From Mycobacterium sp. 1423905.2 (GTDB lineage: Bacteria; Actinomycetota; Actinomycetes; Mycobacteriales; Mycobacteriaceae): a stretch of 35,763 nucleotides of DNA. Positions within the stretch are counted from its first letter, which is position 1, and each line of letters begins with the position of its first letter. The notes under the pieces were generated by a model that saw only the letters and a program-made list of their open reading frames with translations, made no database searches and had not been told where the DNA came from. This document shows positions 1-7,004 of this stretch, in pieces. Location of the stretch: positions 1-35,763 of the forward strand of contig NZ_LZLE01000354.1 of assembly GCF_001673155.1 (NCBI RefSeq). Reading direction: 5' to 3'. The position numbers were made by a program, and so were the translations under genes.

Positions 1-39
1 CAAAATCGCACGCTATCCGCGTGTCTCGTGCGATTTTGC
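1..39. terminator. Perfect 12-bp hairpin, bidirectional terminator-like
   Basis: Positions 1-12 (CAAAATCGCACG) and 28-39 (CGTGCGATTTTG) are exact reverse complements with a 15-base loop. The right arm continues into a motif at 40-54 (CGTCTGCTCGCGCAA) whose partner, if it exists, would lie left of the window, so the window probably begins inside a longer palindrome. It sits just past the stop of the metB fragment, where a terminator is expected. There is no long T-run, which is usual for mycobacterial terminators. Confidence 0.6.
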
Positions 40-66
40 GTCTGCTCGCGCAAGGAGGGGCGGCCG

Positions 67-489
67 TTAGGCCAGTGCCTGTTCGAGGTCGGCGAGCAAA
101 TCGGCGACGTCCTCGATTCCCACCGACAACCGCACCAGGTCGTCGGGCACCTCTAGTTGGGAGCCGGCCGTCGACGCGTGCGTCATCGCACTCGGATGCT
201 CGATCAGCGACTCCACTCCCCCCAGCGACTCGGCCAGGATGAACAATTGCGTTCTGGCGCACAGCTTTTCGGCGGCGCTGCGGCCGTCGCGCATGCGCAC
301 CGACACCATGCCACCGAAGCTGCTCATCTGCCGCGCGGCCACCTCGTGGCCGGGGTGCGCGGGCAGGCCCGGATACAGCACCGCGCTCACCGCGGAGTGT
401 CCGTCCAGGAATTCCGCTACTGCTAAAGCGTTTTCGCTGTGCCGCTGCATGCGCAGCACCAGGGTCTTCAGACCGCGCAGGGTCAGGTG
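67..489 (-). pseudogene. metB: MetB (cystathionine gamma-synthase) C-terminal fragment
   Basis: The reverse strand encodes about 140 residues matching the C-terminal third of PLP-dependent cystathionine gamma-synthase/lyase: LRGLKTLVLRMQRHSENA, FGGMVSVRMRDG, ILAESLGGVESLIEHPS, MTHASTAGSQ. Full MetB is about 388 residues; the PLP-binding lysine and the whole N-terminal domain are missing. Recognisable MetB sequence runs up to about 489, two bases from the greA stop codon, with no room for the rest of the gene. In M. tuberculosis metB and greA converge; here the fragment lies on the same strand as greA, so an inversion or chimeric join falls at about 488-492, where a short CCTGACC match is shared. 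Internal GTG/ATG codons (459, 450) could start translation, but the product would not be a working enzyme. Confidence 0.8.
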
Positions 490-490
490 G

Positions 491-985
491 TCAGGGGTGG
501 TACGGCTCGGCGCTGACCAGCGTGACCGACACGGTGTTGCCGCTGGGCACGGTGTAGCTGCGGGTCTCGCCGACCTTGGCGTCGATCAGCGCGCCGCCCA
601 GCGGTGAGTTGGGCGAGTAGACCTCGAGCTTGCCGTCGTTGACGCCCTCTTGGCGGGTGGCGATCAGGAACGTCTCGCTGTCCGACTCGTCGCCGTTGTA
701 GTAGACCTTCACCACCGACCCGGGCAGGGCGACGCCGGATTGCTTGGGCGCCTCGCCGACCTTGGCGTTGTTCAGCAGGTCCTGCAGCTGACGGATCCGC
801 GCCTCCTGCTGGCCCTGTTCCTCGCGGGCGGCGTGGTAGCCGCCGTTTTCCCGCAGGTCGCCCTCTTCGCGGCGGTCGTTGATTTCGGCGGCGATGACCG
901 GACGATTGGCGATCAGCTGGTCGAGCTCGGCCTTGAGCCGGTCATGTGACTCCTGGGTCAACCAGGTCACCTGAGTGTCCGTCAT
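491..985 (-). CDS. greA: Transcription elongation factor GreA
   Basis: The 164-residue protein has the GreA/GreB layout: an N-terminal antiparallel coiled coil (about residues 8-78) with the acidic tip [14 protein letters not shown] at about 40-53, then the globular FKBP-like C-terminal domain ([14 protein letters not shown]). GreA enters the RNA polymerase secondary channel and stimulates cleavage of backtracked transcripts; the acidic tip residues hold the catalytic metal. Length is normal for mycobacterial GreA. The ATG at 985 is preceded on the reverse strand by AAGGAG about ten bases upstream, so this is a leadered message with a Shine-Dalgarno site. It is transcribed alone from a promoter near 1130, and ends directly against the metB fragment instead of against a convergent gene. 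Confidence 0.95.
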   Translation of the reverse strand: MTDTQVTWLTQESHDRLKAELDQLIANRPVIAAEINDRREEGDLRENGGYHAAREEQGQQEARIRQLQDLLNNAKVGEAPKQSGVALPGSVVKVYYNGDESDSETFLIATRQEGVNDGKLEVYSPNSPLGGALIDAKVGETRSYTVPSGNTVSVTLVSAEPYHP

Positions 986-1098
986 CTCGTCGTGCTCCTT
1001 GTTCTGTCGGTGTCGCGGATTCGCGCAAGTCTCTGTGATCCCGTGTTGTCGGGGTCCCCACCCTCCGGGTGCTGCTCACGGCCTCTAATGCAGCAATA

Positions 1099-1135
1099 CA
1101 CGGTCCCATTCAGGACCGTGCATTCATCTATGTTA
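1099..1135 (-). promoter_or_regulatory. greA promoter candidate with palindrome at transcript start
   Basis: On the reverse strand TAACAT (1130-1135) fits the mycobacterial -10 form TANNNT. Immediately downstream, 1099-1120 is a perfect inverted repeat, CACGGTCC-6 nt-GGACCGTG. If transcription starts 6-8 bases after the -10, the palindrome forms the first bases of a roughly 135-base greA leader. It could be a 5'-end stem-loop or an operator. The promoter call rests on the motif alone; the palindrome is directly visible. Confidence 0.4.
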
Positions 1136-1142
1136 CCACCGC

Positions 1143-1183
1143 GCAAACGCGGGATGACAGCATACCGCCTGCTCGGCGTTTGC
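1143..1183 (-). terminator. Hairpin downstream of the DUF4307 gene
   Basis: GCAAACGC (1143-1150) pairs perfectly with GCGTTTGC (1176-1183), with a nested AGCA/TGCT pair inside the loop. It lies 14 bases after the stop of the reverse-strand gene ending at 1197 and before the greA promoter, the expected place for a terminator separating the two. There is no T-tract. Confidence 0.4.
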
Positions 1184-1196
1184 TGCTGGCCCAGGG

Positions 1197-1637
1197 TCAG
1201 CGCAGGTAACCGGGCACGTCCGTGCCGCAGCCGTAGATGTCCGCCACCGCAGGCGGCTTGCTGGACTTCACCGTCGTCGTCACCTGCACGGTGCGCTGAC
1301 TCGACGGCGCCACCAGCACCTCACGCCGACCCGTCTCACTGCCGTCCTTGGCGCGCACCCGCACGATGCAATCGACCGGGCGGGACGGGTCGGAGCGGGT
1401 CACGCTGATGGTCACCGACGCCGTCTCGTCGTCGATCAGCTGATAGCCGGCCAAGGTGCCGGAGACGGGATCGGTGGCGGTCCGCTGATACCCGACGACG
1501 GCAATGACCAGGCTGGCGCCGATCACCAATACTCCCAGCACGATGAGGATGCCGCGCCGTGAACCCGCCGAGCCGCGCACCCGCCCATAGCGGGCCGCGG
1601 GCCGATGCAGGGGGCTGTCCGTCACGTCGTCTGTCAT
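1197..1637 (-). CDS. DUF4307 single-pass membrane protein (Rv1081c-like)
   Basis: The protein is 146 residues from the ATG at 1637 (MTDDVTDSP...). A basic juxtamembrane stretch (RYGRVRGSAGSRRG) is followed by one hydrophobic helix at about residues 29-49 (ILIVLGVLVIGASLVIAVVG) and an extracytoplasmic beta-rich domain with two cysteines that could form a disulfide. This matches the actinobacterial DUF4307 family and corresponds in position to Rv1081c. Function is unknown. An upstream in-frame ATG at 1688 is unlikely because a TATAAT -10 box lies at 1671-1676, inside that extension. The gene is divergent from mca, which suits a membrane protein beside thiol metabolism but does not prove a link. 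Confidence 0.8.
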   Translation of the reverse strand: MTDDVTDSPLHRPAARYGRVRGSAGSRRGILIVLGVLVIGASLVIAVVGYQRTATDPVSGTLAGYQLIDDETASVTISVTRSDPSRPVDCIVRVRAKDGSETGRREVLVAPSSQRTVQVTTTVKSSKPPAVADIYGCGTDVPGYLR

Positions 1638-1670
1638 GCCTGGGTAATTGCGGGGTATGCGGAAACTGGA

Positions 1671-1676
1671 ATTATA
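1671..1676 (-). promoter_or_regulatory. -10 box (TATAAT) for the DUF4307 gene
   Basis: The reverse strand reads TATAAT at 1676-1671, a consensus -10 hexamer, 34 bases from the ATG at 1637. It predicts a start near 1664 and a leader of about 27 bases. It lies in the 89-base divergent region shared with mca. Confidence 0.5.
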
Positions 1677-1726
1677 GAGGCCACCCATAGGCTCGGGGGT
1701 GGCAGTGAATCGGACAAAGGGGGCAC

Positions 1727-2599
1727 GTGAGCAAACTGCGGTTGATGGCGGTGCATGCCCACCCGGATGACGAGTCCAGCAAGGGTGCGGCGACGTTGGC
1801 GCGCTACGCCGACGAGGGCCATCGCGTCATGGTGGTGACCCTGACCGGCGGAGAGCGCGGTGACATCCTCAACCCGGCGATGGACCTGCCCGATGTCCTG
1901 GAACACATGGCCGAAATTCGCCGGGACGAGATGGCCAAGGCGGCCGAGATCCTCGGCGTCGAGCACACCTGGCTGGGTTTCGTCGACTCCGGGCTGCCCA
2001 AGGGCGACCCGCCGCCGCCACTGCCGGAAGGCTGTTTCGCGCTGGTGCCGCTGGAGGAGTCGAGCAAGGCGCTGGTGCGGGTGGTCCGCGAGTTCCGGCC
2101 GCACGTGATGATCACCTACGACGAGAACGGCGGCTACCCGCATCCCGACCACATCCGCTGCCACGAAGTTTCCGTTGCCGCCTACGAAGCGGCCGGTGAC
2201 TATCGCCGCTTTCCCGACGCCGGCGAGCCGTGGACGGTGTCCAAGCTGTACTACGTGCACGGGTTCCTGCGGGCGCGGATGCAGCTGTTGCAGGACGAGT
2301 TCGCCAAGCATGGTCAGGAAGGCCCGTTCGGCAAGTGGCTCAAGCACTGGCACCCCGATCACGACTTCTTCGAGCGACGGGTCACCACCCGCGTCGAGTG
2401 CTCGGCCTACTTCAGCCAGCGTGACGACGCGCTGCGCGCGCACGCCACCCAGATCGACCCGAACGCCGAGTTCTTCGCCGCGCCGCTGGCCTGGCAGGAA
2501 CGGCTCTGGCCGACCGAGGAGTTCGAACTGGCCCGATCGCGTGTGCCGATCCAACTGCCCGAAACCGACCTGTTCACCGGGATCGAGCCCGAGGAATGA
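1727..2599 (+). CDS. mca: Mycothiol S-conjugate amidase
   Basis: The 290-residue protein belongs to the PIG-L/LmbE zinc deacetylase family. It has the N-terminal metal motif [11 protein letters not shown] (His12, Asp14, Asp15) and the second motif [11 protein letters not shown] (Asp141, His142), typical of Mca/MshB. Mca cleaves mycothiol S-conjugates into a mercapturic acid and GlcN-inositol in the cytosol, detoxifying electrophiles and drugs. Length matches mycobacterial Mca (about 288) and the position equals Rv1082; the paralogue MshB is normally elsewhere. The start is GTG at 1727, with a purine-rich AAAGGGGG about six bases upstream. It is first in an operon: its stop overlaps the next ATG by four bases (ATGA at 2596). 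Confidence 0.95.
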   Translation: MSKLRLMAVHAHPDDESSKGAATLARYADEGHRVMVVTLTGGERGDILNPAMDLPDVLEHMAEIRRDEMAKAAEILGVEHTWLGFVDSGLPKGDPPPPLPEGCFALVPLEESSKALVRVVREFRPHVMITYDENGGYPHPDHIRCHEVSVAAYEAAGDYRRFPDAGEPWTVSKLYYVHGFLRARMQLLQDEFAKHGQEGPFGKWLKHWHPDHDFFERRVTTRVECSAYFSQRDDALRAHATQIDPNAEFFAAPLAWQERLWPTEEFELARSRVPIQLPETDLFTGIEPEE

Positions 2600-2895
2600 A
2601 ACACGTTCTGCTCAGTGTGATTGCGGAACAGCCGCGCAACACCGGACCGGACTTCGGCAAGGCCAGCCCGCTGGGACTGCTGGTGGTCATCGTGCTGGTG
2701 ATCGCCACCCTGCTCCTGCTGCGCTCGATGAACCGTCAGCTGAAGAAGGTGCCGGAATCCTTCGATCGCCAGCACCCCGAGCCGGATCAGGCCGCCGACG
2801 AGGGCACCGACCCCGTCGTCCCCGATGAGGAGGGCCCCGGCACCGATCGCAACGGGTCGCGGCGGCCCCCTGGACACGCCGATGAGCCCGGCTGA
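2596..2895 (+). CDS. Small single-pass membrane protein (Rv1083-like)
   Basis: This 99-residue protein has a short N-terminus, one strongly hydrophobic helix at about residues 26-43 ([18 protein letters not shown]) and a charged, proline- and acid-rich tail with no recognisable domain. It corresponds in place and size to Rv1083. The ATG at 2596 overlaps the mca stop by four bases and its stop overlaps the next gene's ATG at 2882, so the three genes are probably translationally coupled. Function is unknown; a membrane anchor or accessory role to its neighbours is speculation. Confidence 0.75.
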   Translation: MKHVLLSVIAEQPRNTGPDFGKASPLGLLVVIVLVIATLLLLRSMNRQLKKVPESFDRQHPEPDQAADEGTDPVVPDEEGPGTDRNGSRRPPGHADEPG

Positions 2896-4894
2896 CGCCG
2901 CAGGCACCAACGCACTCGGACTGGCCACCAGCCCGTATCTGCGCCAGCACGCCGCCAACCCCGTGCACTGGCAGCAATGGACGCCACAGGCGCTGGCCGA
3001 CGCGGCGGCGCGCGATCTGCCGATCCTGCTGTCCATCGGCTACGCGGCATGCCACTGGTGTCACGTCATGGCCCACGAGTCCTTCGAGGACGACGAGGTG
3101 GCCGCGGTGATGAACGCGGGATTCGTCTGCATCAAGGTCGACCGGGAGGAACGGCCGGACATCGACGCGGTCTACATGAACGCCACCGTCGCGCTGACCG
3201 GACACGGGGGTTGGCCGATGACCTGCTTCCTCACCCCCGACGGCCGGCCCTTTTACTGCGGCACCTACTACCCCAAACACCAATTCCTGCAACTGCTTTC
3301 AGCGATCTCCGAGACCTGGTCGCAGCGCCGCGGGGAGGTGGAGGAGGCCTCGGACCACATCGCCGGCGAGTTGCGGTCCATGGCAGCCGGGCTGCCCGGC
3401 GGCGGCCCCGAGGTGGCGGCCGAACTGTGCGACCACGCGGTGGGCGCCATCCTGCGCGATGAGGACACCGCGCGCGGCGGGTTCGGCACGGCACCGAAGT
3501 TCCCCCCGTCGGCGCTGCTCGAGGCGCTGTTGCGCAACTACGAGCGCACCGGTTCGCCCGCAGCGCTCGACGCGGTCACCCGTACCGGCGCCGCGATGGC
3601 CCGCGGCGGCATCTACGACCAACTCGCCGGTGGCTTCGCGCGCTACAGCGTCGACAACGCTTGGGTGGTGCCACATTTCGAGAAGATGCTGTACGACAAC
3701 GCCCTGCTGCTGCGGGTGTACGCGCATTGGGCCCGGCGCACCGGGGACGCGCTGGCGCGCCGGGTCACCGCACAGACCGCGCGATTCCTGCTCGACGAAC
3801 TGGCCGACGGTGACATGTTCACTTCGTCGTTGGACGCCGACGCCGCCGGGCGCGAAGGCTCGACGTACGTGTGGACGCCGGCGCAGCTGACCGAAGTGCT
3901 CGGTGTCGACGACGGGCGTTGGGCGGCAACAGTATTCAACGTCACTCGCGCCGGCACCTTCGAACACGGCACGTCGGTGTTGCAGTTGCTCACCGATCCC
4001 GACGACCCGGCGCGGCTGGAGCGAGTCCGCGCGCAGTTGCTGGCCGCCCGTCGCGCCCGGGAACAGCCCGGGCGCGACGACAAGGTCGTCACCTCGTGGA
4101 ACGGGTTGGCCATCACGGCCCTCGGCGAGGCCAGCGTGGCGCTGGACGACCCGTCGCTGGCGGCCGCCGCGCAGCGGTGCGCGAGCGCGCTGCTCGAAGC
4201 CCACGTCGTCGACGGCCGGTTGCGGCGGGCCAGTCTCGGCGGGGCGATCGGCGATAGCGCCGCCATCCTCGAGGACCACGCGATGCTGGCCACCGGACTG
4301 CTGACCCTGTATCAGCTGACCGGTGATGCGACGTGGCTCGATTCGGCCGCCGGCCTGCTGGACACCGCGGTGCAGCACTTCGCCGACCCCGACCACCCCG
4401 GCCGCTGGTTCGACACCGCCGACGACGCCGAGCAGTTGGTGTTACGGCCCGCCGATCCGATGGACGGAGCGACGCCGTCGGGTGCGTCGTCGGTCACCGA
4501 GGCGCTGCTGACGGCGGCGCACTTGGTCGACGAGCGCCGCGCCGAGCGGTATCTGCACCTGGCTGGGGTGACGCTGCATGCGCATTCGGTGCTGTTGGCT
4601 CGCGCGCCCCGGTCGGCGGGCCACTGGCTGGCCGTCGCCGAAGCCGCGGTGCGCGGGCCGCTGCAGATCGCGGTGGCCGGCGACGCGGCGCAGTCGCCGT
4701 TGTTGGCCGCGGCGCGCCGATTGGCGCCGGCCGGGGCGATCGTCGTCGGTGGTGAGGTCGACTCGTCGGCGCTGCTGGCCGGACGGGATCGAGTAGGCGG
4801 CGCCGACGCCGCGTACGTCTGCCGGGGCCGGGTCTGCGACCTGCCGGTGACCAACCCGGAGCAACTCGCGACCGCCCTGGGTGTGACCGCGTAG
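2882..4894 (+). CDS. DUF255 thioredoxin-fold / six-hairpin protein (YyaL, spermatogenesis-20 type)
   Basis: The 670-residue protein begins with a thioredoxin-like DUF255 domain carrying CHWCHVM at residues 57-63 (a CxxC-like pair Cys57/Cys60), followed by DREERPDID and GGWPMTCFLTPDG, hallmarks of the YyaL/SSP411 family. The rest is an alpha/alpha six-hairpin glycosidase-like domain (GGIYDQLAGGFARYSVD, VPHFEKMLYDN, DDKVVTSWNGLAI). It corresponds to Rv1084 (about 673 aa). Substrate is unknown; a link to thiol chemistry is suggested only by the mca operon. Start: the ATG at 2882 is four-base-coupled to the preceding stop; the frame opens further upstream at 2825 but that part overlaps the preceding gene and does not resemble the family. 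Confidence 0.9.
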   Translation: MSPADAAGTNALGLATSPYLRQHAANPVHWQQWTPQALADAAARDLPILLSIGYAACHWCHVMAHESFEDDEVAAVMNAGFVCIKVDREERPDIDAVYMNATVALTGHGGWPMTCFLTPDGRPFYCGTYYPKHQFLQLLSAISETWSQRRGEVEEASDHIAGELRSMAAGLPGGGPEVAAELCDHAVGAILRDEDTARGGFGTAPKFPPSALLEALLRNYERTGSPAALDAVTRTGAAMARGGIYDQLAGGFARYSVDNAWVVPHFEKMLYDNALLLRVYAHWARRTGDALARRVTAQTARFLLDELADGDMFTSSLDADAAGREGSTYVWTPAQLTEVLGVDDGRWAATVFNVTRAGTFEHGTSVLQLLTDPDDPARLERVRAQLLAARRAREQPGRDDKVVTSWNGLAITALGEASVALDDPSLAAAAQRCASALLEAHVVDGRLRRASLGGAIGDSAAILEDHAMLATGLLTLYQLTGDATWLDSAAGLLDTAVQHFADPDHPGRWFDTADDAEQLVLRPADPMDGATPSGASSVTEALLTAAHLVDERRAERYLHLAGVTLHAHSVLLARAPRSAGHWLAVAEAAVRGPLQIAVAGDAAQSPLLAAARRLAPAGAIVVGGEVDSSALLAGRDRVGGADAAYVCRGRVCDLPVTNPEQLATALGVTA

Positions 4895-4907
4895 TAGCGT
4901 GCGTCAC

Positions 4908-5291
4908 ATGCCAGATGCCGCCGAGCGAACACATGCGATCACCGACACGGTTCACCGCTACATCGACGCGGTGAGCAACGGCAGTCCCGAGGACTTGGCC
5001 GCCTTCTTCGCCGAGGACGCGACGCTCGAGGATCCGGTCGGCGGCGAGGTGCACATCGGCAGTCGCGCCATCGCCGGGTTCTACTCCGCGGTCACCGGCG
5101 TGCAGCGCAATTGCGAACTGGTGACGCTGCGCGTGTGCGGCAACGAGGCGGCGTTTCACTTCCGGCTGACCATCACCGCCGGCGATCACCGCATGCGCAT
5201 CGAACCCATCGAGACCATGGTGTTCGACGACCGGGGCAAGGTGACCGCGATGAAGGCGTACTGGTCGCAGGCCGACGTCACGCAGCTGTAG
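4908..5291 (+). CDS. Ketosteroid isomerase-like (NTF2/SnoaL fold) protein
   Basis: The 127-residue protein has the cone-shaped NTF2-like pattern of steroid delta-5-3-ketoisomerases: VHRYIDAVSNG with Tyr18, LEDPVGGEVHIG with Asp42, and IETMVFDDRGKV near the end. Against bacterial KSI (Tyr16, Asp40, Asp103 in Pseudomonas numbering) the oxyanion tyrosine and base aspartate are conserved, while the second oxyanion-hole aspartate aligns with Glu102. KSI moves the double bond of 3-keto-delta5-steroids; activity here is inferred, and a different small ligand is possible. The ATG at 4908 is chosen; a GTG lies nine bases earlier. It starts 13 bases after the DUF255 stop, so it may share that operon. 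It is not part of the M. tuberculosis order as I recall it. Confidence 0.75.
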   Translation: MPDAAERTHAITDTVHRYIDAVSNGSPEDLAAFFAEDATLEDPVGGEVHIGSRAIAGFYSAVTGVQRNCELVTLRVCGNEAAFHFRLTITAGDHRMRIEPIETMVFDDRGKVTAMKAYWSQADVTQL

Positions 5292-5313
5292 CGGTCAATC
5301 ACGGCCCCCAGCG

Positions 5314-6054
5314 TCAGAACACTACGAACCACATGGCGATGTAGTGGCAAATCGCCGCTACCGCCGTGCAGGCGTGGAAGAACTCGTGATAGCCGAAGGT
5401 CGTCGGCCACGGGTCGGGCCAGCGCAGGGCGTAGAGGATGCCGCCGATGCTGTACAGCGCGCCGCCGACGAACAGCAGCACCATCGCGGCGACTCCGGCG
5501 TTGTGCAGGATCGTGCCGGTGTACCACACCGCCACCCAGCCCAGCAGGATGTAGAGCGGCACCCCGACCCAGCGCGGCGCCGACGGCCACAGCATCTTGA
5601 GCAGGATGCCGGCCACCGCCCCGCCCCACACGATGGACAGCACTACCCGCCCGTCGTGGCCGGGCAGGGCTAGCAGCGCGAACGGCGTATAGCTGCCGGC
5701 GATGAACACGAAGATCATCGAGTGGTCCGCCCGCTTCATCCATTTGCGCGCGGTTTCGGACTTCCAGTTCACCCGGTGGTAGGTCGCGCTGACGGTGAAC
5801 ATGATGATCGTGGCGAAGGTGTAGAGCATCGTCGCGAGCCCGGCTTTGGTGGAGTCCAAAGCCCAGGACACCGCGACCAGCGAGGCACCTGCAGCCACCG
5901 CGGTGCCCGCGGAGTACACGTGAATCCAGCCGCGGAAACGCGGCTTGGTCAGTACCCGCGCAACGCCCTCGGCGATGTGATGGGCAGCGTTTGACGGTGC
6001 GGCTCCGTCGGATTCGGCCGGTGCGCTGCTAAGCGTGCTGGTCTGGCTGCTCAT
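5314..6054 (-). CDS. Hemolysin III / TrhA (PAQR-like) membrane protein
   Basis: The 246-residue protein has an N-terminal cytosolic tail and about seven membrane helices. It carries the conserved metal-site residues of the PAQR/hemolysin III family: S89-x3-H93 (SATYH), D110-H111 (RADHS) and H223-x3-H227 (HEFFH). Relatives in Bacillus (YplQ/TrhA) take part in membrane energy homeostasis, and PAQR receptors have ceramidase-like sites; haemolytic activity should not be assumed. It corresponds to Rv1085c. Its start has a GGAGG about 12 bases upstream. A possible -10, TAATCT, lies at 6112-6117 on the reverse strand. It converges on the KSI-like gene with only 22 bases between stops. Confidence 0.85.
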   Translation of the reverse strand: MSSQTSTLSSAPAESDGAAPSNAAHHIAEGVARVLTKPRFRGWIHVYSAGTAVAAGASLVAVSWALDSTKAGLATMLYTFATIIMFTVSATYHRVNWKSETARKWMKRADHSMIFVFIAGSYTPFALLALPGHDGRVVLSIVWGGAVAGILLKMLWPSAPRWVGVPLYILLGWVAVWYTGTILHNAGVAAMVLLFVGGALYSIGGILYALRWPDPWPTTFGYHEFFHACTAVAAICHYIAMWFVVF

Positions 6055-6198
6055 TGCTGACTGATGCCTCCGGGATGCAACGAGGTGGGTGAGAGCGAGT
6101 TCTAGTGCCCAAGATTAGCGGGGATGGCTGAGAGCAAGCTGTTGGACATGGCGTGATATTGCCCAAATTCGGACGGCGAAACCGGACGTAGATCACAG

Positions 6199-6204
6199 TA
6201 GGGT
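6199..6204 (+). promoter_or_regulatory. -10 box (TAGGGT), leaderless start of cis-prenyltransferase
   Basis: TAGGGT fits TANNNT and ends eight bases before the GTG at 6213, so the transcript would begin at or next to the start codon. This supports GTG 6213 over the in-frame ATG at 6207. Confidence 0.4.
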
Positions 6205-6212
6205 GGATGTTC

Positions 6213-7001
6213 GTGGAGATAGTCCCGCCGCGACTCAAAGAACCGTTGTATCGGCTCTACGAGCTGCGGCTGCGGCAGGGCTTGGCCGCCTCCAAGTCCG
6301 AACTCCCGCGCCACATCGCGGTGTTGTGCGACGGCAATCGGCGCTGGGCGCGCAGCGCGGGATACGACGATGTCAGCTTCGGCTACCGCATGGGAGCGGC
6401 CAAGATCGCCGAAATGCTGCGCTGGTGCCACGAAGCCGGCATCGAAATGACGACGGTCTACTTGCTTTCCACCGAAAACCTGCAACGCGATCCCGACGAG
6501 TTGTCCGCACTGATCGAGATCATCACCGACGTCGTGGAGGAGATCTGCGCGCCGGCCAACCGGTGGAGCGTGCGGACGGTCGGCGACCTGGAACTGCTGG
6601 GTGAGGAACCCGCGCGCCGGTTGCGGGGCGCGGTGGACTCCACGCCACAGAATGCGCCGTTTCACGTCAATGTCGCGGTCGGTTACGGCGGCCGCCAGGA
6701 GATCGTCGGGGCGGTGCGCGCGCTGTTGGGCAAGGCGTTGGCCGATGGCGCCACGGCCGAGGAACTCATCGACGCGGTCACCGTCGACGGCATCTCGGAG
6801 AACCTCTACACCTCCGGCCAGCCCGACCCCGACCTGGTGATCCGCACGTCCGGGGAGCAACGGCTGTCGGGCTTCCTGCTGTGGCAGAGCGCGTACTCGG
6901 AGATGTGGTTCACCGAGGCGCACTGGCCGGCGTTTCGCCATGTCGACTTCTTGCGGGCGCTGCGCGACTACAGCATGCGGCATCGCCGATACGGGAAGTG
7001 A
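6213..7001 (+). CDS. cis-Prenyltransferase, (2Z,6E)-farnesyl diphosphate synthase type
   Basis: The 262-residue protein is an undecaprenyl-diphosphate-synthase-family enzyme: HIAVLCDGNRRWARSAG holds the catalytic Asp40, VAVGYGGRQEIV is a conserved block, and RTSGEQRLSGFLLWQS with YSEMWFTEAHWP forms the diphosphate/Mg site. It is near-identical in motif and length to Rv1086, which makes omega,E,Z-farnesyl diphosphate from GPP and IPP, the precursor that Rv2361c extends to decaprenyl phosphate for cell-wall synthesis. Product length cannot be read from sequence alone. Start GTG 6213 gives MEIVPPRLKEP, matching the M. tuberculosis N-terminus; the ATG at 6207 would add two residues. The next gene begins three bases after its stop. 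Confidence 0.9.
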   Translation: MEIVPPRLKEPLYRLYELRLRQGLAASKSELPRHIAVLCDGNRRWARSAGYDDVSFGYRMGAAKIAEMLRWCHEAGIEMTTVYLLSTENLQRDPDELSALIEIITDVVEEICAPANRWSVRTVGDLELLGEEPARRLRGAVDSTPQNAPFHVNVAVGYGGRQEIVGAVRALLGKALADGATAEELIDAVTVDGISENLYTSGQPDPDLVIRTSGEQRLSGFLLWQSAYSEMWFTEAHWPAFRHVDFLRALRDYSMRHRRYGK

Positions 7002-7004
7002 CTG

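Noticed and set aside
20..607. Forward-strand frames across the metB/greA region
   Set aside because: They are antisense to recognisable MetB and GreA sequence and show Arg/Pro-rich, motif-free translations typical of high-GC shadow frames.
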